Part shown: piece after piece, positions 23,129-33,100 of the stretch
Numbering within the stretch: position 1 is the first letter of the stretch
Layout of the letters: each line of letters begins with the position of its first letter
DNA from: Pelobates cultripes
Lineage: Eukaryota; Chordata; Amphibia; Anura; Pelobatidae
Reading direction: 5' to 3'
NCBI GenBank assembly: GCA_933207985.1
Contig: OW240912.1
Coordinates: 80,369,211 to 80,433,210 of the forward strand
Length of the DNA: 64,000 nt
Made by a program: the position numbers and the translations under genes
Notes under the pieces: generated by a model
Told to the model about the DNA's origin: nothing
The model's input: the letters and a program-made list of their open reading frames with translations, nothing else
Databases searched by the model: none

Positions 23129-23268
23129 CGCACGTTTCTCCTCTAGTGTGCGAATCTCTTTTGACACTAGCTGTTTGTCTAGTGGGGAAAAAACAATCCG
23201 ATGCCTAATACTCGCCTCCGTGTCCTTTATAAAATCATGACTTTACGTCATGTAATTAGTCAAATCTG
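23129..23268 (-). repeat. DIRS right inverted terminal repeat
   Basis: Reverse complement of the left repeat and of the adjoining RT coding bases up to about 20177, extended outward by TCATGACTTTACGTCATG-type sequence absent from the left side. A direct copy of 16 RT bases at 23113-23128 faces its complement at 23134-23149, making a perfect 16-bp hairpin with a 5-base loop at the inner edge. Confidence 0.85.
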
Positions 23269-24050
23269 GTCATTCTTATTCCTGGGTTACCATACAGTCT
23301 CAAAAGGCAACATAACCAATCTGGCAAATTTCAATGTGAAAAAAATGATATGCAAACATTATATTTGACTCTCTAACTTTCCAAAACACCAGAAAAACTG
23401 TACATGGGGGGGGGGGAGGGGTACTGTTATACTCGGGAGACTTCACTGAACACAAAAATAAGTGTTTTAAAACAGTAAGACATATTACAACAATATCGTC
23501 AGTAAAAGTGCCGTCCGTATGTGAAAAATGCAAAAAACTTCACTTTTACTAAAAATATCATTGTTGTAATACAAGTTACCATTTTGAAACACTATTTGTG
23601 TTCAGCAAAGTCTCCCGAGTAAAACGGTTACATATATAAATAACAAAATACAGATAGAATAAAATTACATATGTATATATAATATTTAAATTTTGTTAAA
23701 AATATTTTATTCATTATTGGAATTATACATCTATATCTCATGTCATTCGAAGTGTATTTTAATACTAATGTATGTGCTTATATAAATAATAAGATACACT
23801 ACATATGACGTTACACACACCTGATTTGCCGGGGAGGGCTGCCTGGGCTGTCAGGCAGTCTTCCTGAAGAGTATCGCGGGGGCTTAAGCCGTTACGGCGT
23901 TCTATGCCGCCGCAACGGCTTTAATGCCCATTTTATTCGGAACGGCATAGAACGCCGTAACGGCGTTAAGGGGTTAATATCTATTTTCCCATTTTTGAAG
24001 TCTTTATTTTATATTTCTTTTGGGCACAATTTTTTTTTCTTATTTTTCAT

Positions 24051-24130
24051 TTAACCCCTTAAGGACACATGACATGTGAGACATGTCATGATTCCATTTT
24101 ATTCCAGAAGTTTGGTCCTTAAGGGGCTAA
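24051..24130. mobile_element. 80-bp TTAA MITE, copy 3
   Basis: Left TTAA at 24051-24054; the right duplication has mutated to CTAA (24127-24130). Same ends and centre as copies 1 and 2. It lies 74 bp beyond the right end of the fold-back element. Confidence 0.82.
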
Positions 24131-26149
24131 AGTAAGTTTGTTGTCCACAAACCATCACATTCAGATGCTACATATTAAATGTATATATGGTGCTGTGAAA
24201 ATGCTAGCAAATCTATAGATAGAAATATACTTTCCTGACATTACATCTCACCTAAAGAGGTATTTTGGATATAATGTGTGCAATTAATTCTGTGAATGGT
24301 GTTGTGGGATGTTGCTGCATCATTTGGATGTGTTGAGTTTACTACTGTGCCAAATAAAAGGTCAAAACAAGTGTATAATTGAATAGTATTTCATGTATGC
24401 ATTTGCTAGATTAGACCAATGTATTGATTATATTTTATCTTCTTTAAAGAAATACTACTGTAGTGGTTATGGTGCCAAAAGTGCCCTAGCATCATCACAC
24501 TGTTATCTGCCAAAATGATTTAAAATGGTTTGATAAATGATGTATCCACTTCCAATTGCGGAAATACTGCCAGTGTGGCTGTGCCAGGGCCCGCAACACT
24601 GCTGCTCTTCAACAGCGCGGCTGGGCCCCTCTCATACCTGCAGCCTGTGCTGGGAGGAAGTGAGAGCTAGTCATTTCCTCCCAGATAACATTGACCCATG
24701 CGGGAGGAAGAGAAGAAGGCAGAATCTAAGAGAGGAGGGTGAGAACCAGACTCTACCTCCCAACAGCCTCAGCCAGCAGAAGCCTCCCTCCTGCACCCAT
24801 AAGGTAGTAAATTGGAGGGTGGCTACAATTTGACCGGTGTGTGAGTCATTGTGTTACTCTGTGACTGTATAAGTGTCATTGTGTGTCTGAATATCTGAAT
24901 GTGTCTCAGTGTATATATATATATCTGCATCAGTGTGTGTGTATCTGTATACATATCAGTCTGTGCTAGTGTGTATGTGTATATGTGCATACATCTCAAA
25001 ACACCAACACTGTACACAAATACACCCCTGTATTAAAATGTCCACTCTAAATACAAAAAGACACCTGCATTCACACTCACATACTCCATATAAAAACATG
25101 CTGACATTCAAACACCACTTAGTGCTAAATACAACCCTGCAAGGATAGGCAAATGGGAGATCCCAAGCTGGCAAACCATTGTGGGAGCCGATGGGAAACT
25201 ACCTTTTGGTTACTGTTGCTTTGGGGGGGTGAGGGGTGGCCCAAACAAGTCCTTGGACCAGGGCCCTCTCTATGTTAGCTCTGCCGCTGTCCACCCCGCA
25301 TCCAGCTTTTTTCTGCAGAAGTTGAAATACTACATTCAGCTAAGCACAGCAGATCAAAGACAAAGCTCTCCATCTGAATTCACTCAGCTGCTCTTAATCA
25401 ATGGGTGCAGCACTGCATGACTCTGCTTTGCTTGGTAGAGTTGATGAGATTCCGGAGAAGTAGAACCCTGAAAGCAGTGGCTGCGGTACCCAGGTACTTA
25501 AAACCCACGTTTTAAACACAAAAAAAACCCTCTTTAAAATGATTTTACAAATTACACTGGGGTGGTGTCAGGACATTCCTGGAATCCACAGCCACTATGC
25601 ATAGCTGTTGTAGTTATGGTGTTTGGAGTGATTACACGCCATGTTAATCATGACAGCAGCATTTAACAATCAATATCAACTCTATTCCCACAGGAATGCA
25701 TGAATTATTGAAATTATTCAAGGAGGGAAGACGTGTCAGGCTGCTCACAAGAATGTGGGTTAACCGCTATACGTAAGAATGAAAATACAAATGAACCAAG
25801 GGGAGACTCTGAGGTAGAGAGAATTGAAACCTCTCGAGTCTACCCTCTAGCACGAGGAGAACAACGCTTATATAAAATAATATTAAGACATAACTTTTAA
25901 TACATTTTCTTAAAATCCCTGATAGGGAATGTAGAAAATCATAGCGATCCTGATAGGTGCTAGCTCGCGTAAATATACAGGCTTGAAAAATTCAAATTGT
26001 TGCTGTGGGCAGAAAGGGGGGGGAAAAAAGAAAACGGGAAAAAAATCCTTATAGATAGAGTCTGTCCATAACCGGTAACGGGGTAAACAGGGAAGGAAGG
26101 AGCAAAGGGAGTACTAATATATGGTCCAAAACAGCTGTACCCTGTAGCT
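24131..26149. other. Gene-free region with TG-rich patch and repeat remnants
   Basis: No gene supported. A GC-richer segment at 24570-24830 and the block CCAGGGCCCTCTCTATG near 25258-25275 look like parts of a degraded hAT-type element around a TG-rich patch (24833-25005), but matching ends and duplication were not found. From about 25690 the sequence resembles terminal parts of Penelope-like elements of frogs, a family assignment made by resemblance only. Confidence 0.35.
24833..25005. repeat. TG-rich low-complexity patch
   Basis: Degenerate GTGTGTATCTGTATACAT-type units; same character as the arrays at 39433 and 53936. Confidence 0.6.
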
Positions 26150-26436
26150 GAAGCCCTACTCCCACAACCCAACACCAAATGAAAAATACAAAAGTGAAGT
26201 CAAAATTAAACTAGCAAATATATCTTAGCGAGGTGGCTTGTCTCGTTCTGTAAAGGTTACTACAGCAATATCCCTAGTCTGAATGCCTGACCCTCGCTAC
26301 CAAAATCCCAATGCGCTTTTTGCCAAGTGCTTGCTCCCCTCCACCTCGCTAAGCTATATTTAATATACATTTTAATTTTGACTTCACTTTTGTATTTTTC
26401 GTTTGGTGTTGCTGGGGGTTGTGGGAGTAGGGCTTC
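26150..26436. repeat. Long inverted repeat, probably Penelope-like terminal sequence
   Basis: Arms 26150-26236 and 26341-26436 are reverse complements with small indels (for example CACAACCCAACACCAAATGA against its complement). The loop is 104 bp and contains ACCAAAATCCCAATGCGC, similar to ends I associate with Penelope-like elements. No reverse transcriptase of that type is visible, so the assignment is tentative; the inverted repeat itself is certain. Confidence 0.7.
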
Positions 26437-26530
26437 CTTTCCTAGTTTGGAAGTTCCACTGTGGATACATGGGAGGTTATTTGAGCATTAGATTTTTTTA
26501 AGTGGTGCCCTCGAAGGCACAGGATTTGTA

Positions 26531-28091
26531 CAGGGAGTGCAGAATTATTAGGCAAGTTGTATTTTTGAGGATTAATTTTATTATTGAACAACAACCATGT
26601 TCTCAATGAACCCAAAAAACTCATTAATATCAAAGCTGAACATTTTTGGAAGTAGTTTTTAGTTTGTTTTTAGTTTTAGCTATGTTAGGGGGATATATGT
26701 GTGTGCAGGTGACTATTACTGTGCATAATTATTAGGCAACTTAACAAAAAACAAATATATACCCATTTCAATTATTTATTATTACCAGTGAAACCAATAT
26801 AACATCTCAACATTCACAAATATACATTTCTGACATTCAAAAACAAAACAAAAACAAATCAGTGACCAATATAGCCACCTTTCTTTGCAAGGACACTCAA
26901 AAGCCTGCCATCCATGGATTCTGTCAGTGTTTTGATCTGTTCACCACCAACATTGCGTGCAGCAGCAACCACAGCCTCCCAGACACTGTTCAGAGAGGTG
27001 TACTGTTTTCCCTCCTTGTAAATCTCACATTTGATGATGGACCACAGGTTCTCAATGGGGTTCAGATCAGGTGAACAAGGAGGCCATGTCATTAGATTTT
27101 CTTCTTTTATACCCTTTCTTGCCAGCCACGCTGTGGAGTACTTGGACGCGTGTGATGGAGCATTGTCCTGCATGAAAATCATGTTTTTCTTGAAGGATGC
27201 AGACTTCTTCCTGTACCACTGCTTGAAGAAGGTGTCTTCCAGGAACTGGCAGTAGGACTGGGAGTTGAGCTTGACTCCATCCTCAACCCGAAAAGGCCCC
27301 ACAAGCTCATCTTTGATGATACCAGCCCAAACCAGTACTCCACCTCCACCTTGCTGGCGTCTGAGTCGGACTGGAGCTCTCTGCCCTTTACCAATCCAGC
27401 CACGGGCCCATCCATCTGGCCCATCAAGACTCACTCTCATTTCATCAGTCCATAAAACCTTAGAAAAATCAGTCTTGAGATATTTCTTGGCCCAGTCTTG
27501 ACGTTTCAGCTTGTGTGTCTTGTTCAGTGGTGGTCATCTTTCAGCCTTTCTTACCTTGGCCATGTCTCTGAGTATTGCACACCTTGTGCTTTTGGGCACT
27601 CCAGTGATGTTGCAGCTCTGAAATATGGCCAAACTGGTGGCAAGTGGCATCGTGGCAGCTGCACGCTTGACTTTTCTCAGTTCATGGGCAGTTATTTTGC
27701 GCCTTGGTTTTTCCACACGCTTCTTGCGACCCTGTTGACTATTTTGAATGAAACGCTTGATTGTTCGATGATCACGCTTCAGAAGCTTTGCAATTTTAAG
27801 AGTGCTGCATCCCTCTGCAAGATATCTCACTATTTTTGACTTTTCTGAGCCTGTCAAGTCCTTCTTTTGACCCATTTTGCCAAAGGAAAGGAAGTTGCCT
27901 AATAATTATGCACACCTGATATAGGGTGTTGATGTCATTAGACCACACCCCTTCTCATTACAGAGATGCACATCACCTAATATGCTTAATTGGAGTAGGC
28001 TTTCGAGCCTATACAGCTTGGAGTAAGACAACATGCATAAAGAGGATGATGTGGTCAAAATACTCATTGCCTAATAATTCTGCACTCCCTG
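26531..28091 (-). mobile_element. Tc1/mariner-superfamily transposon, DD37E spacing
   Basis: Complete 1561-bp element. Termini CAGGGAGTGCAGAATTATT and its reverse complement at 28073-28091 are perfect and flanked by the TA duplication (26529-26530 and 28092-28093). A second internal copy of the AATTATTAGGCAA motif lies about 200 bp in at each end (near 26738 and 27897). This gives the IR/DR arrangement of paired transposase binding sites known for several Tc1 families. One transposase frame is carried on the minus strand. High end identity suggests fairly recent activity. Confidence 0.93.
26859..27875 (-). pseudogene. Tc1-family transposase, DD37E, one nonsense codon
   Basis: One continuous frame of 338 codons from the ATG at 27873-27875, the usual length for Tc1 transposases, which cut and paste the element at TA sites. 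The N-terminal part (about 1-110) has the paired helix-turn-helix DNA-binding region (CSTLKIAKLLKRDHRTIKR, then basic GRKKRVEKPRRK). The catalytic domain has Asp144 (TDEM), Asp237 (QDNAPSH) and Glu275 (NPIENLW). There are 37 residues between the last two, against 34 in typical Tc1 and Sleeping Beauty, placing it in a DD37E group such as the TRT lineage described in vertebrates (family name from memory). Codon 114 is TGA (27534-27536), probably from a CpG transition in an arginine codon. No frameshift was found, so the break is a single substitution just before the catalytic domain. Confidence 0.92.
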
Positions 28092-29582
28092 TATTTTCAG
28101 CCTGAATTATTGAGTTTAGTGGACTTGTGTTCAATATACATATACGGACCACATTTCTTCCTTTCAATCTATCTCAGTCTGTTAGTCTTGCGGACCTTTA
28201 ATAAACGAGAGCAGACTGTAAAGAAATTAGTTACAATTTTATACTGCCACTTCTGTTTAAGGATGCTTTGTGTCTGTCATGCCAGGATTTGATATGTGCC
28301 GCTAAGGATTCTCACACCGGTCTTATTACTTACAAACAAAGACCCAAAATCCAAGGAGATATCGGACTGCCGTTTTAGGGTCAAGAAGGAATATTTTCCT
28401 AGTTTGTTGCAAAATTGGAAGTGCTTCAGACTGGGGTTTTTTTTGCCTTATTTTGGATCAACAGCAAAAACATGTGAGAAAGACTGAACTTGATGGAAAC
28501 AAGTCCCTTTTCAGCTATGTAAAAATGTTTTTGCTAAAGAGGGCACGGTTAATAGAAATATGTTTGTTTGCACTTCCTGCATTACAAGATTCCACAGTGA
28601 CACTTGATAAAAGCCAGCTCTTAATCTGTTTGACAAAGTTGCAATTAAGTGAAAATTACCGTCTGGCTATTTAGCCTCAGGTGAATTCACTTGTTTCTAC
28701 TGATTGGACATTAAATTTCATCATGGTGTGTCTTGCATAACGATTGTAAGGTTTCTACTGATTGGTCTGCTGGTACCTGATGTTGGACTCCTGATTTTGG
28801 CTATTTCGCACACAAGGAGCAAGACTAAGAGATGTGACACACCTGTGAAGATAATTTATGAATAGATAGAACTCAATGGCCATAGAGAGATATTTATGAA
28901 GGGGGTTTATTCACTAAACAACAATTTGTAGCAAATTAAAAACCAAATTGCTAAATTTAGGATAGAATAACCAAACTGAGTTGGAGAATTTTTCACTAAA
29001 CTCTGAGTGCAGTCTGGATGTAAAAATGTATATATAATATATATTTATTGAAAATCACCAGATTTGCTCTGGATTTGAGACTCAGATTTACGAAAAGGTA
29101 AGTTGGGTAGAAATCCTGTGATTTCCATCGAGTGATGTACAAGCCATTTCGTAGAATCTAACATTTGTTTTATGTTCAAAAGGCATTACTATGCAAAGTA
29201 TTAAGTTTGCATATTTATCAAACATCAGATATGACAGATCTTGCACAGAACGAAGCAAATCCACAAAATATAGGAGAGAGAGAGAAAAAAAAATACACAC
29301 ACACACACACACACACACACAATGTGTGGCTGATCTCTTGGCAAGCCCTCTCCTTTTTCTTTCAATTTTGACTGAAATCTGCACTTTTTGGAAAAAAAAA
29401 AAAAAAAGCACACATTCTTCACAGATGAAGCATTTTCTGCAAGTTTAATTGCTTTAGGGGTTTGAAGTTCCCTTTAAATTTTTCCATTCGTTATTTCTCG
29501 AGCTATTTGTCAGGTACAGTTTATACAGTAAAGCTTTATTCTTCATATATTCCTACAGTTTTTTTGTGCCTTCAAAAAGATA
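28092..29582. other. Gene-free stretch with a T2-like right end
   Basis: No gene is supported. From about 28895 the text GGTTTATTCACTAAAC marks an unclassified dispersed repeat. A T2-type right end with TTAA at 29474-29477 closes a segment (about 29375-29477) similar to the end of the element at 57259-57754. A (CA)n microsatellite lies at 29295-29321. Confidence 0.4.
29295..29321. repeat. (CA)n microsatellite
   Basis: About 13 uninterrupted CA units. Confidence 0.95.
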
Positions 29583-29775
29583 CACTATGGTCAAATGTAT
29601 TGGGATACATCTTAATTACTGAAAGCAGGTATTTCAATCAGACCCATTACCACTGGTGTATAAAATTAAGCACCTAGTAATGTCAGTTCGCAAAATATAA
29701 TCCCTGCTAGATATTCCACTGTAAACCGTAAATGGTATTATTAGAAAGTTACCAACACTTTGCTGATTCCACAGC

Positions 29776-30057
29776 TTAAAGGGACAATGTAGACACCCAG
29801 ACCACTTCAGCCTATTGAAATGGTCTGGGTGCAAACTCCCATCACCCTTAACATGTTATTATTAACAAGTGGCTGTCTAGGTCTAGCAGCCGTCTGCAGT
29901 GGAGGAGCGTGGGCGGAGCTGAGCCAGCGCCAAGGGAAATCAGCGTTGGAGCCAGGTAAGTGACAGAAGGGGTTATTAACCCCTTATGCACCACGGGGGT
30001 GGGCCTTGACAAAGGGGAAAGCGAGTTTGTTTTCCTGGCACTATAGTTTCCCTTTAA
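29776..30057. mobile_element. T2-type MITE inside the Tc1-like element
   Basis: TTAA-flanked (29776-29779 and 30054-30057). Left end TTAAAGGGACAATGTAGACACC, right end GGCACTATAGTTTCCCTTTAA. Being inside the Tc1-like copy it inserted later. Confidence 0.83.
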
Positions 30058-30635
30058 GAGTTTCAAACTTTAATTCGCATTATTATCATCACCACAAAAG
30101 CTATGGCCAAGCAGCTGCATGCAAGCCTCAAACCACCACATACAAATGCAAAGTATTGGATAAAGTGGCGTAAAGCATGCCACCACTGGACTCTGGAGCA
30201 GTGGAAACGTGGTCTGTGGAGTGACAACTCCTCCTTCCCTGTTTGGCAGTCTGAAGGGCGGGTCTGGGTTTGATGGATGCCAGGCAAACATTACGTGCCT
30301 GACTGCATTGTGCCAACTGTAAAGTTTGACAGAGCAGTGAGTGATAATGGTATGGAACTGTTTTTCCAAGGTTTATGCTGGGCCACTTACTTCCAGTGGA
30401 GGGAAATCTTAATGCTTTAGCATATCAAAACATTTTGGACAATGCTATGCTTCCAACATTGTGGGACGAGTTTGGGAAATGCTTTACTGTACATATGGGT
30501 ACAAATTGCCACAAATACACTCTTACAGAAAGTTACAGAAAGGCTTCCAAGAAAAGTGGAAGCTGTTATATTTGCAAAAGAGAGGACCAAAGGAGGGACC
30601 ACCTACTTATTAATGTCTCTGAATTTAGAATGTGA
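30058..30635 (+). pseudogene. Tc1-like transposase remnant
   Basis: Translation in shifting frames gives Tc1-type catalytic-domain text: KAMAKQLHASLKPPHTNAK, a WTLEQWKRGLWSDNSSF stretch around the first catalytic Asp (WSD), then EGRVWV and YVPDCIVPTVKF, followed by pieces like FWTMLCFQHCGTS. Stops and frameshifts break it repeatedly, and the N-terminal DNA-binding half is missing, apparently deleted before the MITE arrived. The second and third catalytic residues are not recognisable. It cannot encode an active enzyme. Recognition is from general similarity to the widespread vertebrate Tc1 elements. Confidence 0.75.
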
Positions 30636-30666
30636 TTTGTGTCCCAATACATTTGTCTATATAGTG

Positions 30667-31408
30667 TATATACCACTAATACTGTTTAAATATGGAGTGC
30701 CTTCTCCGCCCTGCTTCCCACACACAAAAAAAAAGGTAGTAAGAAGACACCATAATTCTGATGACTTTTTAGAGCTATGTAGAAAAGTTGGGTAAATCGA
30801 ATGCACTACACCAAAAAGTAAATAAAACACTAGCAAAAGGCACCAAAGTGCTACAATTGAAAAGATGGCAAAACTGATAATTTATAAGAAAATTGTTGTA
30901 CAGAATTTATAGATTTGTCCTAGTGTGCCCACTCAGCTGCCTATACATTGTCAGTTAATATGCTCTTCCCAGAGAATATATTCTTTCGGAACCCCAAATG
31001 AGGACAGGTATGTTATATTAGAAAGTCATGGATCATCAGCATACTATGATGCTTCCCAAGAACACGTTGTTCTGTAACGCAATATATCATACATGTACAG
31101 TAAAGCCTAACTTAGTTACGCACGGCTAGCTAGAGAATTAGACTATTAAATTACCTAATGACAGCTGGCTGGCAACTATTCGTGATTATCTGCTGGATGA
31201 TTTAGGTTCGTGGCTATTAGTGTCTGTTGATCTCCATGCAGTGGCTATTAACTGCACGAAGGTATCCATTTCCCATTTGTTGCCCTTTTCTGGCTGGTTT
31301 GTACGTAGTAAGCAAATTTAAAAAAAAAAAAAAAATGTAATTCTTAGCTGTTGTTGAAGGCTGCTAGTTTTCTGCTGTGGCAGACTCCTGGTTTTCAATT
31401 TCTTTTTT
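30667..31408. other. Gene-free sequence
   Basis: No feature recognised other than an A-run near 31320. Confidence 0.4.
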
Positions 31409-31488
31409 GTAACCCCTTAAGGACCAAACTTCTGGCATAAAAGGGAATCATGACATGTCACACATGTCATGTGTCCTTAAGGGGTTAA
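31409..31488. mobile_element. 80-bp TTAA MITE, copy 4 (inverted)
   Basis: Reverse orientation relative to the other three copies. The right TTAA is intact (31485-31488), the left has become GTAA (31409-31412). Confidence 0.82.
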
Positions 31489-31536
31489 CCTTCTCTGCAG
31501 TTGCCTGTTCTGCTTTCATAGCTAGGCACCTACTCC

Positions 31537-31916
31537 TTAAGGTACACTATAGGCACCCAGACCACTTCAGCTAATTAAAGTAATCTGGGTGCAGTGCCCT
31601 GTCAGTTTAACCCTGCATTTGTGATAATTGCAGTTATTGATAGACTGCAATCATTACTTTGCAAGGTTAACACCACCTTTAATGGCTGTCTACCAGAGAG
31701 TCACTAGAGGCGCTTCCATGTTGTTAGGATACACTCTGCATAAGGACATCCAGCGTCAGCTAAAACCCCATAGGAAAGCATTAGGTACCTGAAATCGGGG
31801 AGAAACATTGCCGCTGGATTCAGGTGCATGACAGGAGGGCTTTTAACCCTTTCTGCACTGAAGTGGGGGATGCATGAGTGAGGGCGGTACTATAGTACTA
31901 GAAATACACCTTTTAA
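31537..31916. mobile_element. T2-type MITE
   Basis: TTAA at 31537-31540 and 31913-31916. Left end TTAAGGTACACTATAGGCACCC, right end degenerate (GTACTATAGTACTAG, then CCTTTTAA). Interior blocks are shared with the 9650 and 29776 copies. Confidence 0.7.
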
Positions 31917-33100
31917 GCTTGGACAGACACTAAGCAAGATGTGTTGCTGTCCAGAGATCTTTTGTACAGTAACTAAAATTAGGCTCATACACTTACAAGA
32001 ACACAGAAGCAGAGTTAGTCATGTGACACGGCACTCTAAACCATAACTACTATAGTGTCATAGTCATTAGGGTGCCAGCATGTCTATGGAGCCATCTCTT
32101 GGTACGGTGTTAAACTATTTTCATCCTCCAGTTCAGACAATAAATGTCATCTCATTATGGACCAAGTACATAAGGGGACTCTCAAAATGGACTTTGCTAA
32201 TATAATGTAACATGCTAAACGAGATGCCTATGGGGCACTCGATTGGTGTCAAAACTACTCAAAAAAAGGTTTGACAGAACTATGGAACACTCCCTGGGGC
32301 AAGGGGATACCAACCAAACCACAGCAGACTGTAAAGGTCATAGTGCTTACAGGGCCTCTTTAGACTAGGTGTTTTATGCTTAGAATGCCCCTCTAGGCTA
32401 ATGTTTTTATGCTTAGAGTCCCATTAAATATACTTATATGGGTAGAAGTGCCATACAGAAAACTAGCACATTAAATTAAAGGGCTACTCCAAGCCTTTTC
32501 CTTATTTTCTAAATTGTGTTTATAATGCCCTATTGGGCACTAGTCAGTAGGTCATCCCTTACGTTAGAAAAAGTTAGCTTGAATCCAGCCCTGAGCCAAG
32601 ATCATGCTCATGTCACTGCTTCTCTCTCCAAGGTCCAATAAAATGCCACTGTTGGGGCTCAGGTGAGTATGTGTGCCAGTCTGGGCCAATTCATGTTTTA
32701 ATTAAAGAGGACTATAATGCTTCAGGACCATTCACTATAAAATATGCCTACTATAATGTGCAGCCCACCAAATCAAATACATGATGTGTCTGGAAAGATG
32801 ACAGTCCTGGCAGACCTGCTTATATACGGAAATTCCCCAATTCTCCTGCAGGAATGTTAGCTGCACATGAATAAAATAAAAAGGGCAGAATTAGCACAGT
32901 CTGCAGGAGCTAACGTGTCTCCCAGCCAAGAACCACCTCCATGCTTTACACTCCAACCCCCATCAATCCATCAGCGACTCCCCCCAGCCTAATCAAGTCC
33001 TCGCCGCCAGTTACTAGGGAAAGAGAAATCAGACAAACGCAGCTAAGCAACCCTCGCAATTAAGAACGCAGCCCTGGGAATTCTGGAATCAATTATCTCC
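31917..33100. other. Gene-free sequence
   Basis: No gene supported. A weak T2-like start (AAAGGGCTACTCCAAGCC) is at about 32479. Confidence 0.4.

Larger units (their letters stand above)
20065..23268 (+). mobile_element. DIRS-type tyrosine-recombinase retrotransposon, gag-less
   Basis: A 3.2-kb element with DIRS architecture: left inverted terminal repeat, RT/RNase H frame, overlapping tyrosine recombinase frame, an internal complementary region and a right inverted terminal repeat. The internal region's first half (22765-22800) is the reverse complement of the left end (20065-20100). Its second half (22801-22864) is the reverse complement of the right end (23205-23268) with one mismatch. 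That fixes both termini. No target duplication is expected for DIRS elements and none is seen. No gag frame is present, and the element is shorter than full DIRS elements (usually 4-6 kb), so it is probably a deleted derivative. Confidence 0.9.
19295..23977. mobile_element. Fold-back DNA element (copy 1), interrupted by a DIRS retrotransposon
   Basis: TTAA-bounded (19295-19298 and 23974-23977), about 1.5 kb once the DIRS insert (20065-23268) is discounted. The left arm from about 19700 to 19915 returns inverted at 19963-20064 and, beyond the insert, at 23270-23385, so much of the element is one long inverted repeat. Other hairpins: arms 23432-23512/23541-23620, and a perfect 20-bp stem at 23890-23909/23943-23962 near the right end. 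No transposase is seen. A related copy spans 33696-37300. TTAA ends and ACCCCTT termini resemble the 80-bp MITE family, so a piggyBac/Kolobok-type source is an inference. Confidence 0.6.
29583..30666 (+). mobile_element. Decayed Tc1-like transposon split by a MITE
   Basis: The left end (CACTATGGTCAAATGTATTG) and the right end (CAATACATTTGTCTATATAGTG) are inverted repeats with few mismatches, next to TA at 29581-29582 and 30667-30668. The interior matches a very common vertebrate Tc1-like element. A T2 MITE (29776-30057) sits between the left end and the transposase remnant. It differs from the 26531 element in ends, orientation and preservation. Confidence 0.8.

Noticed and set aside
24571..25290. 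Complete hAT element around the TG-rich patch
   Set aside because: CCAGGGCCC motifs near both sides hint at inverted ends, but they do not align well and no 8-bp duplication is present.
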